64,000 nucleotides of DNA. Origin: Nitrospinaceae bacterium UBA7883. Its GTDB lineage: Bacteria; Nitrospinota_A; UBA7883. The notes beneath the pieces are model-generated. The model had not been told where the DNA came from and did not search any database. It saw only the letters and a list, made by a program, of their open reading frames with translations. A program made the translations under genes and the position numbers. Shown here in pieces: positions 43,114 to 52,944 of this stretch; the first letter of the stretch is position 1; every line of letters begins with the position of its first letter. The stretch is taken from NCBI GenBank assembly GCA_002500605.1, contig DLRR01000019.1:62001-126000 (forward strand), given 5' to 3'.

Positions 43114-43578
43114 CTAGAGCTTTTTATCGAGGTTTATCATCTCAATGGCTGCAAGCGCAGCTTCCCAACCCTTGTTTCCTGACTTTGTGCCGGCGCGTTC
43201 AATCCCCTGTTCTATGGTATCAATGGTTAATACTCCAAAAGAAACTGGTATACCAGTTTCCATCATGGCTTGTGCAATACCTTTTGTTACTTCTGATGAG
43301 ATGTGCAGGTAGTGGCTTGTGTCACCCCTGATCACAGATCCCAAGCATATGACAGCTTCGTATTTTTTTCCTGCAGCAAGCTTTTTTGCAGCATGTGGTA
43401 TTTCAAAGGCACCAGGTACCCGATACACATCTATGCTCTCATCCGGCATACCGTGCCTTTTAAGGCAATCAATTGATCCCTCCAGGAGTTTTGCGTTTAA
43501 AAAGTCGTTAAACCTGCTAACGACTATGGCTACCTTTGCCTTGCTTCCGTCTAGGTCACCCTCAAAATAGTTGGCCAT
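43114..43578 (-). CDS. ribH: 6,7-dimethyl-8-ribityllumazine synthase
   Basis: 154 residues. 'VVSRFNDFLNAKLLEGSIDCLKRHG', 'VPGAFEIPHAAKKLA', 'LGSVIRGDTSHYLHISSEVTKGI' (His of the active site) and 'GVLTIDTIEQGIERAGTKSGNKG' match throughout. Makes the direct riboflavin precursor in icosahedral or pentameric capsids. Between ribBA and nusB. Confidence 0.97.
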   Translation of the reverse strand: MANYFEGDLDGSKAKVAIVVSRFNDFLNAKLLEGSIDCLKRHGMPDESIDVYRVPGAFEIPHAAKKLAAGKKYEAVICLGSVIRGDTSHYLHISSEVTKGIAQAMMETGIPVSFGVLTIDTIEQGIERAGTKSGNKGWEAALAAIEMINLDKKL

Positions 43579-43609
43579 TTTTTCTCCCTATTGGTTTATT
43601 AATAAACTG

Positions 43610-44845
43610 CTAAAGATCTTGTGCCTTTTTTATATTCAGCATATGACCCAGCTTATTTTGTTTGGCGTTGAGATAGCGAATATTACCTTCCCTCGGTTTG
43701 CACACAATTGGAACTCTTTCATAAATCTCAAGTCCGTATCCGTCAAGACCTACAATTTTGCGTGGATTATTGGTGAGCAGCCTTAACTTGGAGATTCCGA
43801 GGTCACGTAATATTTGTGCCCCCATACCGTAATCACGAAGATCGTCTTTAAAACCCAATTCCTTATTGGCCTGCACGGTATCTGCTCCCTCGTCCTGCAG
43901 GCCGTAAGCTTTAAGTTTGTTTATTAGACCAATACCTCGTCCCTCTTGTGCAAGGTAAACTACTACACCACGACCCTCTTCAGATATTTTTTCCATGGCG
44001 TAATCAAGCTGGTCACCACAATCACACCTTTGGGATCCAAAAACGTCACCAGTAAGACACTGGGAGTGCACACGTGCTAAAACCGGATCACCATCATCAA
44101 TGTCACCAAGACTTAAGGCTACGTGAACATCTTTGTTAATAATATTTTCGTAGCCGATGCAATTGAACACACCGTGCTTAGTGGGAATTTTCGTTTGAGC
44201 AGAGCGCTTCACAAGCATTTCTTTCGTCAATCTAAATTCAATAACATCCTTTACGGTAATCATCTTAATGCTATGTTTTTTAGAAAATTCCAACAGCTCG
44301 GGAACACGTGCCATAGTGCCGTCATCGCTCATTACTTCACAGATTACTCCAGCTGGACACAGTCCGGCAATTTTACAAAGATCAACGCTTCCTTCTGTTT
44401 GCCCGATTCGAACTAGAACTCCACCCTCTTTCGCCCGTAGGGGAAAAACGTGTCCTGGTCTAGCTAGGTCATTAGCCCCCTTATCTTTTGAGATGGCGGT
44501 GCGTATTGTCGTGCAGCGATCAGCTGCTGAGATACCAGTGGTGACCCCCTGTTTAGCTTCTATAGATACGGTAAAGCCAGTACCAAAGTTGGATGTGTTA
44601 TCCTTTGTCATCATATGTAACTCCAACTCGTCGCACCGTTGTGGTGTGAGAGCAAGACATATTAACCCACGTCCCTCTTTGGCCATAAAATTGATAGCCT
44701 CAGGAGTAACTTTTTCTGCAGCAATTACAAGGTCACCTTCGTTTTCACGATCCTCATCGTCGATAAGTATTACCATTTTCCCGCTTTGAATGTCTTTAAC
44801 AGCTTCATCAATGGTATTAAATTTTCTATTGCTATTAGATTCCAT
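43610..44845 (-). CDS. ribBA: Bifunctional DHBP synthase / GTP cyclohydrolase II
   Basis: 411 residues. N-terminal RibB domain (to about 205): 'DDEDRENEGDLV' acid loop, 'RPGHVFPL' and 'GHT'-region 'GQTEGSVDL'. C-terminal RibA domain: 'RVHSQCLTGDVFGSQRCDCGDQL' with the three zinc cysteines, 'LAQEGRGIGL' and 'LLTNNPRKI'. It supplies both branches of riboflavin synthesis. ATG 44845 preferred over TTG two codons earlier (GAGAA upstream). Confidence 0.97.
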   Translation of the reverse strand: MESNSNRKFNTIDEAVKDIQSGKMVILIDDEDRENEGDLVIAAEKVTPEAINFMAKEGRGLICLALTPQRCDELELHMMTKDNTSNFGTGFTVSIEAKQGVTTGISAADRCTTIRTAISKDKGANDLARPGHVFPLRAKEGGVLVRIGQTEGSVDLCKIAGLCPAGVICEVMSDDGTMARVPELLEFSKKHSIKMITVKDVIEFRLTKEMLVKRSAQTKIPTKHGVFNCIGYENIINKDVHVALSLGDIDDGDPVLARVHSQCLTGDVFGSQRCDCGDQLDYAMEKISEEGRGVVVYLAQEGRGIGLINKLKAYGLQDEGADTVQANKELGFKDDLRDYGMGAQILRDLGISKLRLLTNNPRKIVGLDGYGLEIYERVPIVCKPREGNIRYLNAKQNKLGHMLNIKKAQDL

Positions 44846-44883
44846 GTTCAATTCTCATTCGATGTAAATACGATTTATAATAA

Positions 44884-45528
44884 TTAAAACCCATGATTAC
44901 CCAGAAAACTTTCATCTATGTCGTTACCGCTACGAACGTTGAAAGGTTTTACAAGGTTTTCAACGTATTTTGCTATCATATCACATTCAATATTTACCTT
45001 AGATCCTTGTTTTTTGAACTTCAACGTTGTCGTTTCCCATGTGTGTGGGATAATTGCAATAGAAAATGTTCTTTTATTCTTTTTTGCTACCGTTAGGCTT
45101 ATACCACTTATGGCAATGGAACCCTTTTCGATGATGTATTTCATGGCTTCTATTTTTGGTTCGACCTCAACCTCATATCCATTTCCAGATGTAGCAACTT
45201 TTACAAGCGTTCCAACACTATCCACATGCCCTTGAACAATATGGCCGCCAACGCGGTCACCCAAACGCATTGCCCTTTCTAAATTTACTCTGTTACCTTC
45301 TCTAAGGTCATTAAAAGTGGTGCGGTTTAAAGTTTCTTTAGACACATCAAATGACATGATAGAGTGTTTCCATGCTTCGATTGTTAGGCATACTCCGTCT
45401 ATGGCAACACTCTCCCCTAGAGAGGGATTTTCGAGCACGTCGCCAGTGTCAATGTCTAAGGAAAAGCTTTTTGATTCAGAACGAATAGACTTAATTTCCC
45501 CTAGCCCTTCAATTATTCCTGTAAACAT
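44884..45528 (-). CDS. ribE: Riboflavin synthase, alpha type
   Basis: 214 residues, the usual size for two lumazine-binding repeats. 'MFTGIIEGLGEI' opens repeat one, 'GESVAIDGVCLTI' follows, and repeat two begins 'HIVQGHVDSVGTL' with 'KGSIAISGISLTV'. Dismutates two lumazines to riboflavin. Between ribD (19-base gap) and ribBA (38-base gap). Confidence 0.96.
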   Translation of the reverse strand: MFTGIIEGLGEIKSIRSESKSFSLDIDTGDVLENPSLGESVAIDGVCLTIEAWKHSIMSFDVSKETLNRTTFNDLREGNRVNLERAMRLGDRVGGHIVQGHVDSVGTLVKVATSGNGYEVEVEPKIEAMKYIIEKGSIAISGISLTVAKKNKRTFSIAIIPHTWETTTLKFKKQGSKVNIECDMIAKYVENLVKPFNVRSGNDIDESFLGNHGF

Positions 45529-45547
45529 ATTTTTTCCAGATTGGAGA

Positions 45548-46660
45548 TTAAATACCCTGGTTATTACGAAAGTCTGTTTCGATGATTATATCTGGCCCAC
45601 AACAATATGTTCTGGAACTATTAAGTCTTATACAATTTTCCATTTTTTTAATAGCAAGATCACCAAGTGCGCAGTACTTTCCACCTACAAACTTGGGGGC
45701 AATGAAGAAAATTCCTCGATCAACAAGCCCATTGGCAATGAGTGCTGAAGCTAGCGCTCCGCCACTTTCCACCAGAACCGACATAACATCGAGTTTTCCA
45801 AGTTCAACAAGTAGCCTTTTGAGGTCAAGTTGCTTTTTCTTTTTGGGGGACTGAACAACTTGAACTCCAAATCCTTCTATTTTTCTAAGTCTATTTTGAT
45901 TTGCATCTTTTGCAGTGAAAATTAGGGTTGGAATTTTTCCAGCCATTTGAACTATTTTTGATTTGATCGGGGTAACTAGACCACTATCGATTACTATACG
46001 CATTGGGCTGTTACGATTTTTGCCGTAGCGCACAGTAAGTTCTGGATCGTCTGCCAGAACAGTATTAGAGCCTACAACCACAGCGTCAACTTGGTTACGG
46101 ATCTTATGAGCAAGTTGTCTTGATTCAGGCGAACTGATCCATTTTGAATCTCCCGTTACCGTGGCTATTTTACCATCAAGTGTCCAAGCGGCCTTCAAAA
46201 TAACAAAAGGTATTCCGGTGAATTTATGTTTTAGAAAATCTTCTACTAAGCATGCGCACTCATTTTGGAGTACACCATATCGCACCTTTATTCCCGCTCT
46301 GCGCAGCTCTTCAATGCTACTACCATTACTTGCAATTGAGCTGTCTTTGCACCCTACTACTACCTCCGAGACTCCTGCTTCGATGAGTGCTTGGGAGCAG
46401 GGTCCGGTTTTGCCGTGGTGGTTGCATGGTTCTAATGTCACATATACGGTGGCACCTTTAGGTCGTACCTTACAGGATTTAATCGCGTTAATTTCTGCAT
46501 GAGGGCCACCAGCTTTTTTATGGTAACCTTCGCCTATAACCTGGTCGTTTTTTACCACAATGCACCCAACTGCAGGGTTGGGAGATGTGCGACCCTTACC
46601 GCGCTTTGCAAGGGTCACCGCTCTATGCATGTACTCAATATCCTTTTCGGTTGGCTTCAT
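45548..46660 (-). CDS. ribD: Bifunctional riboflavin deaminase/reductase RibD
   Basis: 370 residues. Deaminase domain with 'SPNPAVGCIVV', 'GGPHAEINAI' (zinc His and catalytic Glu) and 'TLEPCNHHGKTGPCSQAL' (zinc Cys). Reductase domain from about 150: 'LKAAWTLDGKIATVTGDSKWIS', 'DAVVVGSNTVLADDPELTVR' and 'VLVESGGALASALI'. First of the rib-nusB-holA run. AGGA lies seven bases before the ATG, just past the hairpin that ends ppdK. Confidence 0.96.
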   Translation of the reverse strand: MKPTEKDIEYMHRAVTLAKRGKGRTSPNPAVGCIVVKNDQVIGEGYHKKAGGPHAEINAIKSCKVRPKGATVYVTLEPCNHHGKTGPCSQALIEAGVSEVVVGCKDSSIASNGSSIEELRRAGIKVRYGVLQNECACLVEDFLKHKFTGIPFVILKAAWTLDGKIATVTGDSKWISSPESRQLAHKIRNQVDAVVVGSNTVLADDPELTVRYGKNRNSPMRIVIDSGLVTPIKSKIVQMAGKIPTLIFTAKDANQNRLRKIEGFGVQVVQSPKKKKQLDLKRLLVELGKLDVMSVLVESGGALASALIANGLVDRGIFFIAPKFVGGKYCALGDLAIKKMENCIRLNSSRTYCCGPDIIIETDFRNNQGI

Positions 46661-46674
46661 TAATATTCCTAAGA

Positions 46675-46714
46675 AAAAGTTCCATATAAAAAGAATTTCT
46701 TATATGGAACTTTT
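46675..46714 (-). repeat. Strong inverted repeat spanning the ppdK stop codon
   Basis: Two perfect 15-base arms (46675-46689 and 46700-46714; AAAAGTTCCATATAA and its complement) with a 10-base loop. On the minus strand the first arm contains the last four ppdK codons and the stop, and the second arm ends in TTTTTC directly before the ribD ribosome site. It can act as terminator, attenuator or 3'-end stabiliser between ppdK and ribD. Confidence 0.65.
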
Positions 46715-49375
46715 CTTCCCTTTTTTAGGGGTTAATGATTTAGGTTTTTGTTTAGCCACTGCTGCCTGAGCTGCAGCTAAACGAGCAACTGGTATTCGGT
46801 AAGGAGAGCATGAAACATAGTCAAAACCTAACTCATGACAGAACTGTACGGACTTAGGTTCTCCGCCGTGTTCCCCACAAATACCGACTTTTAGCTTAGG
46901 TTTTGTAGAACGGCCTTTCTCTATGCCAATTTGTATGAGTGCTCCAACTCCATCACTATCTATAGTTACAAAAGGATCATCTGAAAAAATTTCATTTTCA
47001 ACGTAGAAGGGTAAAAACTTTCCACTATCGTCGCGGGAAATCCCAAAAGTGGTTTGCGTTAGGTCATTTGTTCCGAAAGAGAAAAAATCTGAATAGTCTG
47101 CTATCTTGTCTGCTGTGATAGCGGCTCTTGGGAGCTCAATCATTGAGCCCACGCTATATTTTAATTTTATGCCGTACTTAGCAATTATTGTATTTGCAAC
47201 AGCCACCACGTTCTCTCTGGCTACTTTAAGCTCTTGGTAATGGCCTACAAGGGGAATCATTATCTCTGGGATTACTTTGGTACCGCTTTTGGTTAATTCA
47301 CAGGCTGCCTCGATTATGGCGCGGGTTTGCATTGCATATATATCTGGAAAGGTCATACCTAGCCGGCATCCACGGTGTCCCAACATTGGATTAAATTCTT
47401 CCAAACTATCGGCTCTAAACTTTAAGTCGGTGACGCTAATGCCCAAATCTTTGGCTAAGACTGCATAATCATCGTTGTTTTTGGGTAGAAATTCGTGCAA
47501 AGGTGGATCAAGTAGACGAACAGTGACGGGTAATCCTTCCATAGCCCTAAATATTCCCATGAAATCGTTTTTCTGTATGGGTAACAACTTTTCTAGAGCC
47601 TCCCCTCTTTCTGCTTTATTATTGGCCAAAATCATCTCTCGCATTGCCACGATTCGGTCACTGTCGAAAAACATGTGCTCCGTGCGGCAAAGTCCTATGC
47701 CTTCAGCACCAAACTTCCTCGCGATCTTTGAATCGTGAGGGGTATCAGCGTTGGTGCGAACCTTGAGTTTTCGCACTTTGTCAGCCCAGCTCATTAGAGT
47801 CCTAAATGCTTTGGAAAGTTTTGGTTTTACAAGCGGTGCCTTGCCTTTGATTACTCGGCCTGTGGAACCATCCAGAGTGATCCAATCCCCCCTGTGTATG
47901 GCTGTTTCACCAACAGTAAAAAGACCGTTTTTATGAGAAATTTTAAGCCCCGCAGCACCAGCCACACAGCATTTCCCCATACCTCTTGCTACAACTGCGG
48001 CGTGAGAAGTCATACCACCAGTGGCAGTGAGTATGCCTTGAGCTGCATTCATACCACCAATGTCTTCCGGGCTAGTCTCTTTCCGCACAAGAATTAACTT
48101 CCCGCCAATTGCTGCTTTTTCTATAGCCTCTTCAGCTGTAAAGACAACCATGCCAACTCCGGCTCCTGGCGATGCAGGCAAGCCCTTAGTCAAGACATCT
48201 AATTTGGCTGTCGGATCTATGGTTTCATGCAAAAGTTGGTCAAGTTGTTCAGGGTGAACGCGGTTTAAAGCTTCTTGACGAGATATCATCTTCTCTTCTA
48301 CCATCTCAACTGCGATACGCACGGCAGCTTCAGCAGTTCTCTTGCCGACCCGGGTTTGGAGCATGAAGAGTTTACCGTTTTCTACTGTGAACTCTATGTC
48401 GAGCATGTCCCGGTAATGTTTTTCAAGTTTATTATATGTCCTGTCTAACTCTTTGCGTGCTTTGGGTATCCGTTTTCCCATTTCATCAATGGACAGAGGG
48501 GTGCGAATTCCGGCCACAACATCCTCGCCTTGGGCGTTGAACAGAAATTCACCAAAAAAGTCCCGTTTACCTGTGCAAGGGTCACGAGTAAAAGCCACTC
48601 CCGTACCCGAACCTTCTCCCATATTGCCAAATACCATCGACTGCACATTAACAGCAGTGCCCCATGAATCGGGGATATCGTAGAGCCTGCGATACTCTTT
48701 TGCTCGTTTATTGAACCACGATGTGAACACCGCACTAATTGACAAGTGAAGTTGCTTTTTGGGGTCTTGCGGAAAATCATTACCAGTGTTCTTTTTGGTG
48801 ATACTTTTAAACTTAGACACAAGGCTTTTTAGGGAAGCTATGCTGAGGTCGGCATCTGAGGTAACACCAGTACGTTTCTTTTCAATGTCAATAGCATTCT
48901 CAAATTCACTTCGATTGATACCAAGTACCACATCTGAGAACATCATAATGAACCTTCTGTATGAATCTTGGGCAAACCACTCGTTATTTGACTTTTCTGT
49001 TAGACCTTTTATAGATAAATCGTTTAATCCTAAGTTTAACACTGTGTCCATCATGCCTGGCATGGAAGCACGGGCGCCAGAACGGACGGATAGTAGGAGT
49101 GGATCCTGTTCGCCACCAAACTTCTTGCCAGTTTCTTTTTCGAGCCGAGAAAGGTTAGTGTATATTTCCCTGTTTAGACCTCCTGGCCAATTATTACTGG
49201 TATTAAAATAATCAACACAGGTTTCTGTTGTGATTGTAAATCCGGGCGGAACATTTATGTTAAGATTGCACATCTCAGCTAGGTTGGCACCTTTGCCACC
49301 TAGCAAGTTTTTCATTCCAGCGTCTCCTTCGGCACCCTCTGGTCCAAAGAAATATGTCCTTTTTTTACGAGCCAT
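46700..49375 (-). CDS. ppdK: Pyruvate, phosphate dikinase
   Basis: 891 residues, full length. Interconverts pyruvate + ATP + phosphate with phosphoenolpyruvate + AMP + pyrophosphate. N-terminal ATP-grasp region ('GGKGANLAEM', 'LLSVRSGARASMPGMMDT'), phospho-histidine domain with His458 in 'GGMTSHAAVVARGMG', and PEP/pyruvate barrel with 'EGIGLCRTEHMFF', 'LGHRGCRLG' and 'GICGEHGGEPKS' (catalytic Cys). GGGGG seven to eight bases before the ATG. With the PPi-type phosphofructokinase it supports PPi-linked glycolysis/gluconeogenesis. The 232 bases upstream hold no recognised gene. Confidence 0.97.
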   Translation of the reverse strand: MARKKRTYFFGPEGAEGDAGMKNLLGGKGANLAEMCNLNINVPPGFTITTETCVDYFNTSNNWPGGLNREIYTNLSRLEKETGKKFGGEQDPLLLSVRSGARASMPGMMDTVLNLGLNDLSIKGLTEKSNNEWFAQDSYRRFIMMFSDVVLGINRSEFENAIDIEKKRTGVTSDADLSIASLKSLVSKFKSITKKNTGNDFPQDPKKQLHLSISAVFTSWFNKRAKEYRRLYDIPDSWGTAVNVQSMVFGNMGEGSGTGVAFTRDPCTGKRDFFGEFLFNAQGEDVVAGIRTPLSIDEMGKRIPKARKELDRTYNKLEKHYRDMLDIEFTVENGKLFMLQTRVGKRTAEAAVRIAVEMVEEKMISRQEALNRVHPEQLDQLLHETIDPTAKLDVLTKGLPASPGAGVGMVVFTAEEAIEKAAIGGKLILVRKETSPEDIGGMNAAQGILTATGGMTSHAAVVARGMGKCCVAGAAGLKISHKNGLFTVGETAIHRGDWITLDGSTGRVIKGKAPLVKPKLSKAFRTLMSWADKVRKLKVRTNADTPHDSKIARKFGAEGIGLCRTEHMFFDSDRIVAMREMILANNKAERGEALEKLLPIQKNDFMGIFRAMEGLPVTVRLLDPPLHEFLPKNNDDYAVLAKDLGISVTDLKFRADSLEEFNPMLGHRGCRLGMTFPDIYAMQTRAIIEAACELTKSGTKVIPEIMIPLVGHYQELKVARENVVAVANTIIAKYGIKLKYSVGSMIELPRAAITADKIADYSDFFSFGTNDLTQTTFGISRDDSGKFLPFYVENEIFSDDPFVTIDSDGVGALIQIGIEKGRSTKPKLKVGICGEHGGEPKSVQFCHELGFDYVSCSPYRIPVARLAAAQAAVAKQKPKSLTPKKGKKSSI

Positions 49376-49607
49376 TTAACGATCCCCCAAAACCAATATG
49401 CCGAACGAAATTAATTATTGTTAAACCGAAATATTATTAGTGGAAAAAGTTTTTGTTTTCACCCTTCCTTTTAGCCAAATGTCTACCACACAGCAAGGCG
49501 TATTTTGTCATTCCGGGTAAAATTTTCAATAGTAGCCGCAAGGAAATTAATATTAAATCCACAGAGAGAAACTATTTTTCAACACAACTCTAGAAGACAG
49601 TTAACTT

Positions 49608-51692
49608 CTAACCAGGTGCTTTCGCTACCAGTTTTGCGAAATCCGCTATCTCTTCAAACAGCAATGCTAGGCATTTCAAAAGGTTGAGACGATTTTCTCT
49701 TACACTCTTGTCTTGTGCCATAACCATAACGTCATCAAAGAGCCTATCAACAACAGGCCTGATTTTGGCGATTTCTTCTAGTGCTTCGATGTGTTTAAGG
49801 TCATTTATTAATTTTTTTACTTCGTCGGTGGTGGATACTAGGGCACTGTACAGCTCGCGTTCGGCGTTCGATTCAAAAAGTGATTCATCGACTTTCAAAA
49901 GATTACCATTTTTATGGTTTTTGGTTATATTGCTAACTCGTTTGAAAGTTGTGACTAGTGCCTCAAAAAAATCACGTTCTTTTAGTTCATTCATTGCTTT
50001 AACACGTAAGTCCGCTAAAGCTAAATCGTCAAACCCAACGGCGATGATGGAGTCTGCCACATCGTGGGGAATCCCTTGACCAACCCAAAGGTTTTTCAAT
50101 CTCCACTCAAAAAAGTTTAAGAGTTTTTCCTTTACCTCATCAACAGATGACTCAAGTTTGTCTTTTAGCTGTATGATGGCTATATCTAGTAATGCAGACA
50201 GACTAATACGGTATCTTTTCTTAGTTATAGTCTGAATAATGCCAAGTGAGGTTCTCCTCAGGGCAAAAGGATCAGCAGTCCCTGTAGGTATTAGGCCAAT
50301 TCCAAAGCATCCTACAAGAGTATCGATCTTATCCGCTAACCCCACAAAAGCGCCGATATCAGTGGAAGCTGTGTTGTCACCGGCCCATCTTGGCAAGTAG
50401 TGTTCAAATATAGCAACACACACGTCATCCGGTTCTTTTGCTATCTTTGCATATTCTCGACCCATGATTCCCTGCAATTCCGGAAACTCATAAACCATGA
50501 GTGTCTCTAGATCAGCCTTACATAGCTTGGCAGCGCGGATTGTGAGTTCTTTCAATTCTGGCTTTATATTGTCTGCCAAATTTTCAGCAAGATTTGTAAA
50601 CCGATTGATTTTTTCACCAACAGTCCCAATTTTTTTTTGATATACAACTTTAGACAACTTTTCTGTATAGCTTTCTAGGGAATGCTTAGTGTCCTCATCG
50701 AAGAAAAACTTAGCATCGTAAAGTCTAGCGCTTAACACTCTATGATACCCAGCTATCACAACATCATTATCTTTTACCTTCATATTGGACACGCCCACAA
50801 AACCATTTGTCAGTTTTCCGTCGGAACCACGGGCAGCAAACATTTTTTGGTGTGTTTTCATTGATGTAATTAAAAGCTCTTCCGGCAAGTCTAGAAACTT
50901 CTTATCAAATGACCCCCACAAGGCTATCGGCCATTCTGTCAGACAAGCTACGGTTGTTGGAAGTTCTTCATCTATTTCCAGCTTAGCTTTATTTTGGTTG
51001 GCTTGTTTGTGTGCATCTTCTAACACTTTTTTTATTCTTTTATCTAACTCAGCGATCACAAAATTCTTTTCTAAGGCAGCCAGATAATCTGAGCTGGAAG
51101 TAACTTTAATCGATTGTGAGCCAAGGAAACGGTGGCCACGCGTCTCATCTCCTGATTGTATGTCATTTAAATCAAACGGAATCACTTCGCCACCAAATAT
51201 TGCCACAATCCAACGAATGGGTCGGGTAAAGCGAAACTCACAGTTTCCCCAGCGCATAGATTTAGGAAAAGAGAGCGAAAGAGCGGCTTGAGGTAGAATG
51301 GACTTTAGTATATCTTTAGTGCGCATCCCGCCCTTTTCCAATTCCACATATATGTACTCACCTTTATCAGTTTGTCCTATGTTGAGATCAGAAATGTCCA
51401 TACCTTTACTCTTAGCAAACCCAACTGCCACTTCAGTATATGAACCGTCGCTTGCTACTGCTACTTTTTTAGGAGGCCCAAATACTTTGTGGAGCTCCTT
51501 TTGAGAAGCTTCTGGTATATCCGGAATTGAGACGGCCAGCCTTCTCGGAGTGGAGTACACTTTGGGCTTGCCATGTGGAAGTGCCCTTTCTTCCATCTTC
51601 TTGACTAGCAAACCCTTAAGTGATTCAACTGCAGGAATTTGGTAAGCAGATGGTATTTCCTCTGTGCCGATTTCAAAAAGAAGTTCTTGCAC
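49608..51692 (-). CDS. glyS: Glycyl-tRNA synthetase beta subunit
   Basis: 694 residues, the normal beta length. 'LLFEIGTEEIPSAY' at the start, 'MRWG.CEFRFTRPIRWIVAIFG', 'HRFLGSQ', 'MKTHQKMFAAR' and 'ADKIDTLVGCFGIGLIPTGTADPFALRR' are conserved beta-subunit motifs. It needs the alpha subunit GlyQ, usually encoded immediately upstream; here rsfS is upstream and no glyQ occurs in the window. GTG start. Confidence 0.95.
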   Translation of the reverse strand: MQELLFEIGTEEIPSAYQIPAVESLKGLLVKKMEERALPHGKPKVYSTPRRLAVSIPDIPEASQKELHKVFGPPKKVAVASDGSYTEVAVGFAKSKGMDISDLNIGQTDKGEYIYVELEKGGMRTKDILKSILPQAALSLSFPKSMRWGNCEFRFTRPIRWIVAIFGGEVIPFDLNDIQSGDETRGHRFLGSQSIKVTSSSDYLAALEKNFVIAELDKRIKKVLEDAHKQANQNKAKLEIDEELPTTVACLTEWPIALWGSFDKKFLDLPEELLITSMKTHQKMFAARGSDGKLTNGFVGVSNMKVKDNDVVIAGYHRVLSARLYDAKFFFDEDTKHSLESYTEKLSKVVYQKKIGTVGEKINRFTNLAENLADNIKPELKELTIRAAKLCKADLETLMVYEFPELQGIMGREYAKIAKEPDDVCVAIFEHYLPRWAGDNTASTDIGAFVGLADKIDTLVGCFGIGLIPTGTADPFALRRTSLGIIQTITKKRYRISLSALLDIAIIQLKDKLESSVDEVKEKLLNFFEWRLKNLWVGQGIPHDVADSIIAVGFDDLALADLRVKAMNELKERDFFEALVTTFKRVSNITKNHKNGNLLKVDESLFESNAERELYSALVSTTDEVKKLINDLKHIEALEEIAKIRPVVDRLFDDVMVMAQDKSVRENRLNLLKCLALLFEEIADFAKLVAKAPG

Positions 51693-51798
51693 CGCTAAAA
51701 TTTTTCCCTCGTTTTTAGCAATTATTCCCTTTCCAGTTCTTTTGTATTATGACCATACAATGAGAAGTATGGGAACAACAATGAATCCTCATGCATCC

Positions 51799-52167
51799 TT
51801 ATACCTCTGAAGAAACTGCATAGTTTGGTGTAATGATAGTTGCGTCTCTCCAATGTCGATCTAAATCATAATACTTTCTAGCCTCATCTATGAATATATG
51901 GCAAATAATGTCTCCAGCGTCAATCAAGGCCCACCAAGCATTTTGATACCCTTCTATGTGGTATCTCTTTTGACCAGCGGAACGGAGATCGCTTTCGATA
52001 GAATCAACAACAGTTTTTACATGTGTAGTTGAAGTACCATTTGCAATAAGCAAAAAACTGGTGATGTCGGAGACATTTCGCGCATCCAGAATAACCACGT
52101 CCTTGGCTTTTTTAGACAGTGCTGAATTGTAGCAAATGATTGCCTTTTCAGTCGGATCAGTATTCAT
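51799..52167 (-). CDS. rsfS: Ribosomal silencing factor RsfS
   Basis: 122 residues. 'KKAKDVVILDARNVSDITSFLLIANGTSTTHVKTVVDSI' and 'WALIDAGDIICHIFIDEARKYYDLDRHW' are the RsfS/Iojap signatures. Binds ribosomal protein L14 and blocks subunit joining in starvation. ATG 52167 chosen: GGGGTG lies seven bases before, and the TTG five codons up would contain that site. nadD-rsfS is a common pair (38-base gap). Confidence 0.95.
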   Translation of the reverse strand: MNTDPTEKAIICYNSALSKKAKDVVILDARNVSDITSFLLIANGTSTTHVKTVVDSIESDLRSAGQKRYHIEGYQNAWWALIDAGDIICHIFIDEARKYYDLDRHWRDATIITPNYAVSSEV

Positions 52168-52205
52168 GGAAAAACACCCCAATTCGTTTTTATTACTGGC
52201 TAGTT

Positions 52206-52874
52206 TTAAGTCCCACTATTATTGGCGAAGTATCCTTCAATAGCTTGCGGAACAAGGTATTTTATAGACATGCCTTTCTCAATTCTTTTACGTATCATTG
52301 ACGATGAGATGTCAAGTGAAGTGACCTTTAGCAAATGAATAAGCGAAGAAGCCCCAGGAACTTTAATGATTTTTACTGGTTCTCCATAACCTTTGCTTTT
52401 GGTTTCTACTTCAAATCTAGATTTTTCCATTCCAATTACTCGTTGAATAACATTTAGCATTGTGTTTGCATCATACCCTGGACGAGTGGCTATAACGAAA
52501 TTGCTGGTTTTAATAAGAGAGCGTGCAGATTTCCACGAGCCAATATCCGCAAACGAATCCTCGCCAGTTATAAAGTGAACATCATCGCCGTAACGATCTT
52601 TAAAATAACGCATTGTGTCTATGGTGTAACTTAAGCCTTTCCGTTCCAGTTCTACTGGGCTCACTTCGAAAATCAAGTTATCTTCACAAGCCAGCTTTAC
52701 CATGCTGTGGCGGGATTTGGCATCCACCATTTCCATACTATTTTTATGCGGTGGTCTTGACGAGACAACAAAAAAAACTTTTTCAAAACGCATAATTTGA
52801 GCCACTTCCCATGCCATGGAAAGGTGACCGATATGAATAGGGTTGAATGAACCACCAAAAATTCCAACTTTCAT
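52206..52874 (-). CDS. nadD: Nicotinate-nucleotide adenylyltransferase
   Basis: 222 residues. 'VGIFGGSFNPIHIGHL' with the HxGH nucleotide motif, 'RPPHK', 'FITGEDSFADI' and the terminal 'ISSSMIRKRI' identify NadD. Forms nicotinate adenine dinucleotide on the way to NAD. Lies 70 bases after proA, in the widespread proB-proA-nadD-rsfS order. Confidence 0.95.
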   Translation of the reverse strand: MKVGIFGGSFNPIHIGHLSMAWEVAQIMRFEKVFFVVSSRPPHKNSMEMVDAKSRHSMVKLACEDNLIFEVSPVELERKGLSYTIDTMRYFKDRYGDDVHFITGEDSFADIGSWKSARSLIKTSNFVIATRPGYDANTMLNVIQRVIGMEKSRFEVETKSKGYGEPVKIIKVPGASSLIHLLKVTSLDISSSMIRKRIEKGMSIKYLVPQAIEGYFANNSGT

Positions 52875-52944
52875 AACAGTTTTCCGTCAACCAATGAACG
52901 TTGACCGAACATTAACCAAAATATCCATATTATTAAGCTTGGTA

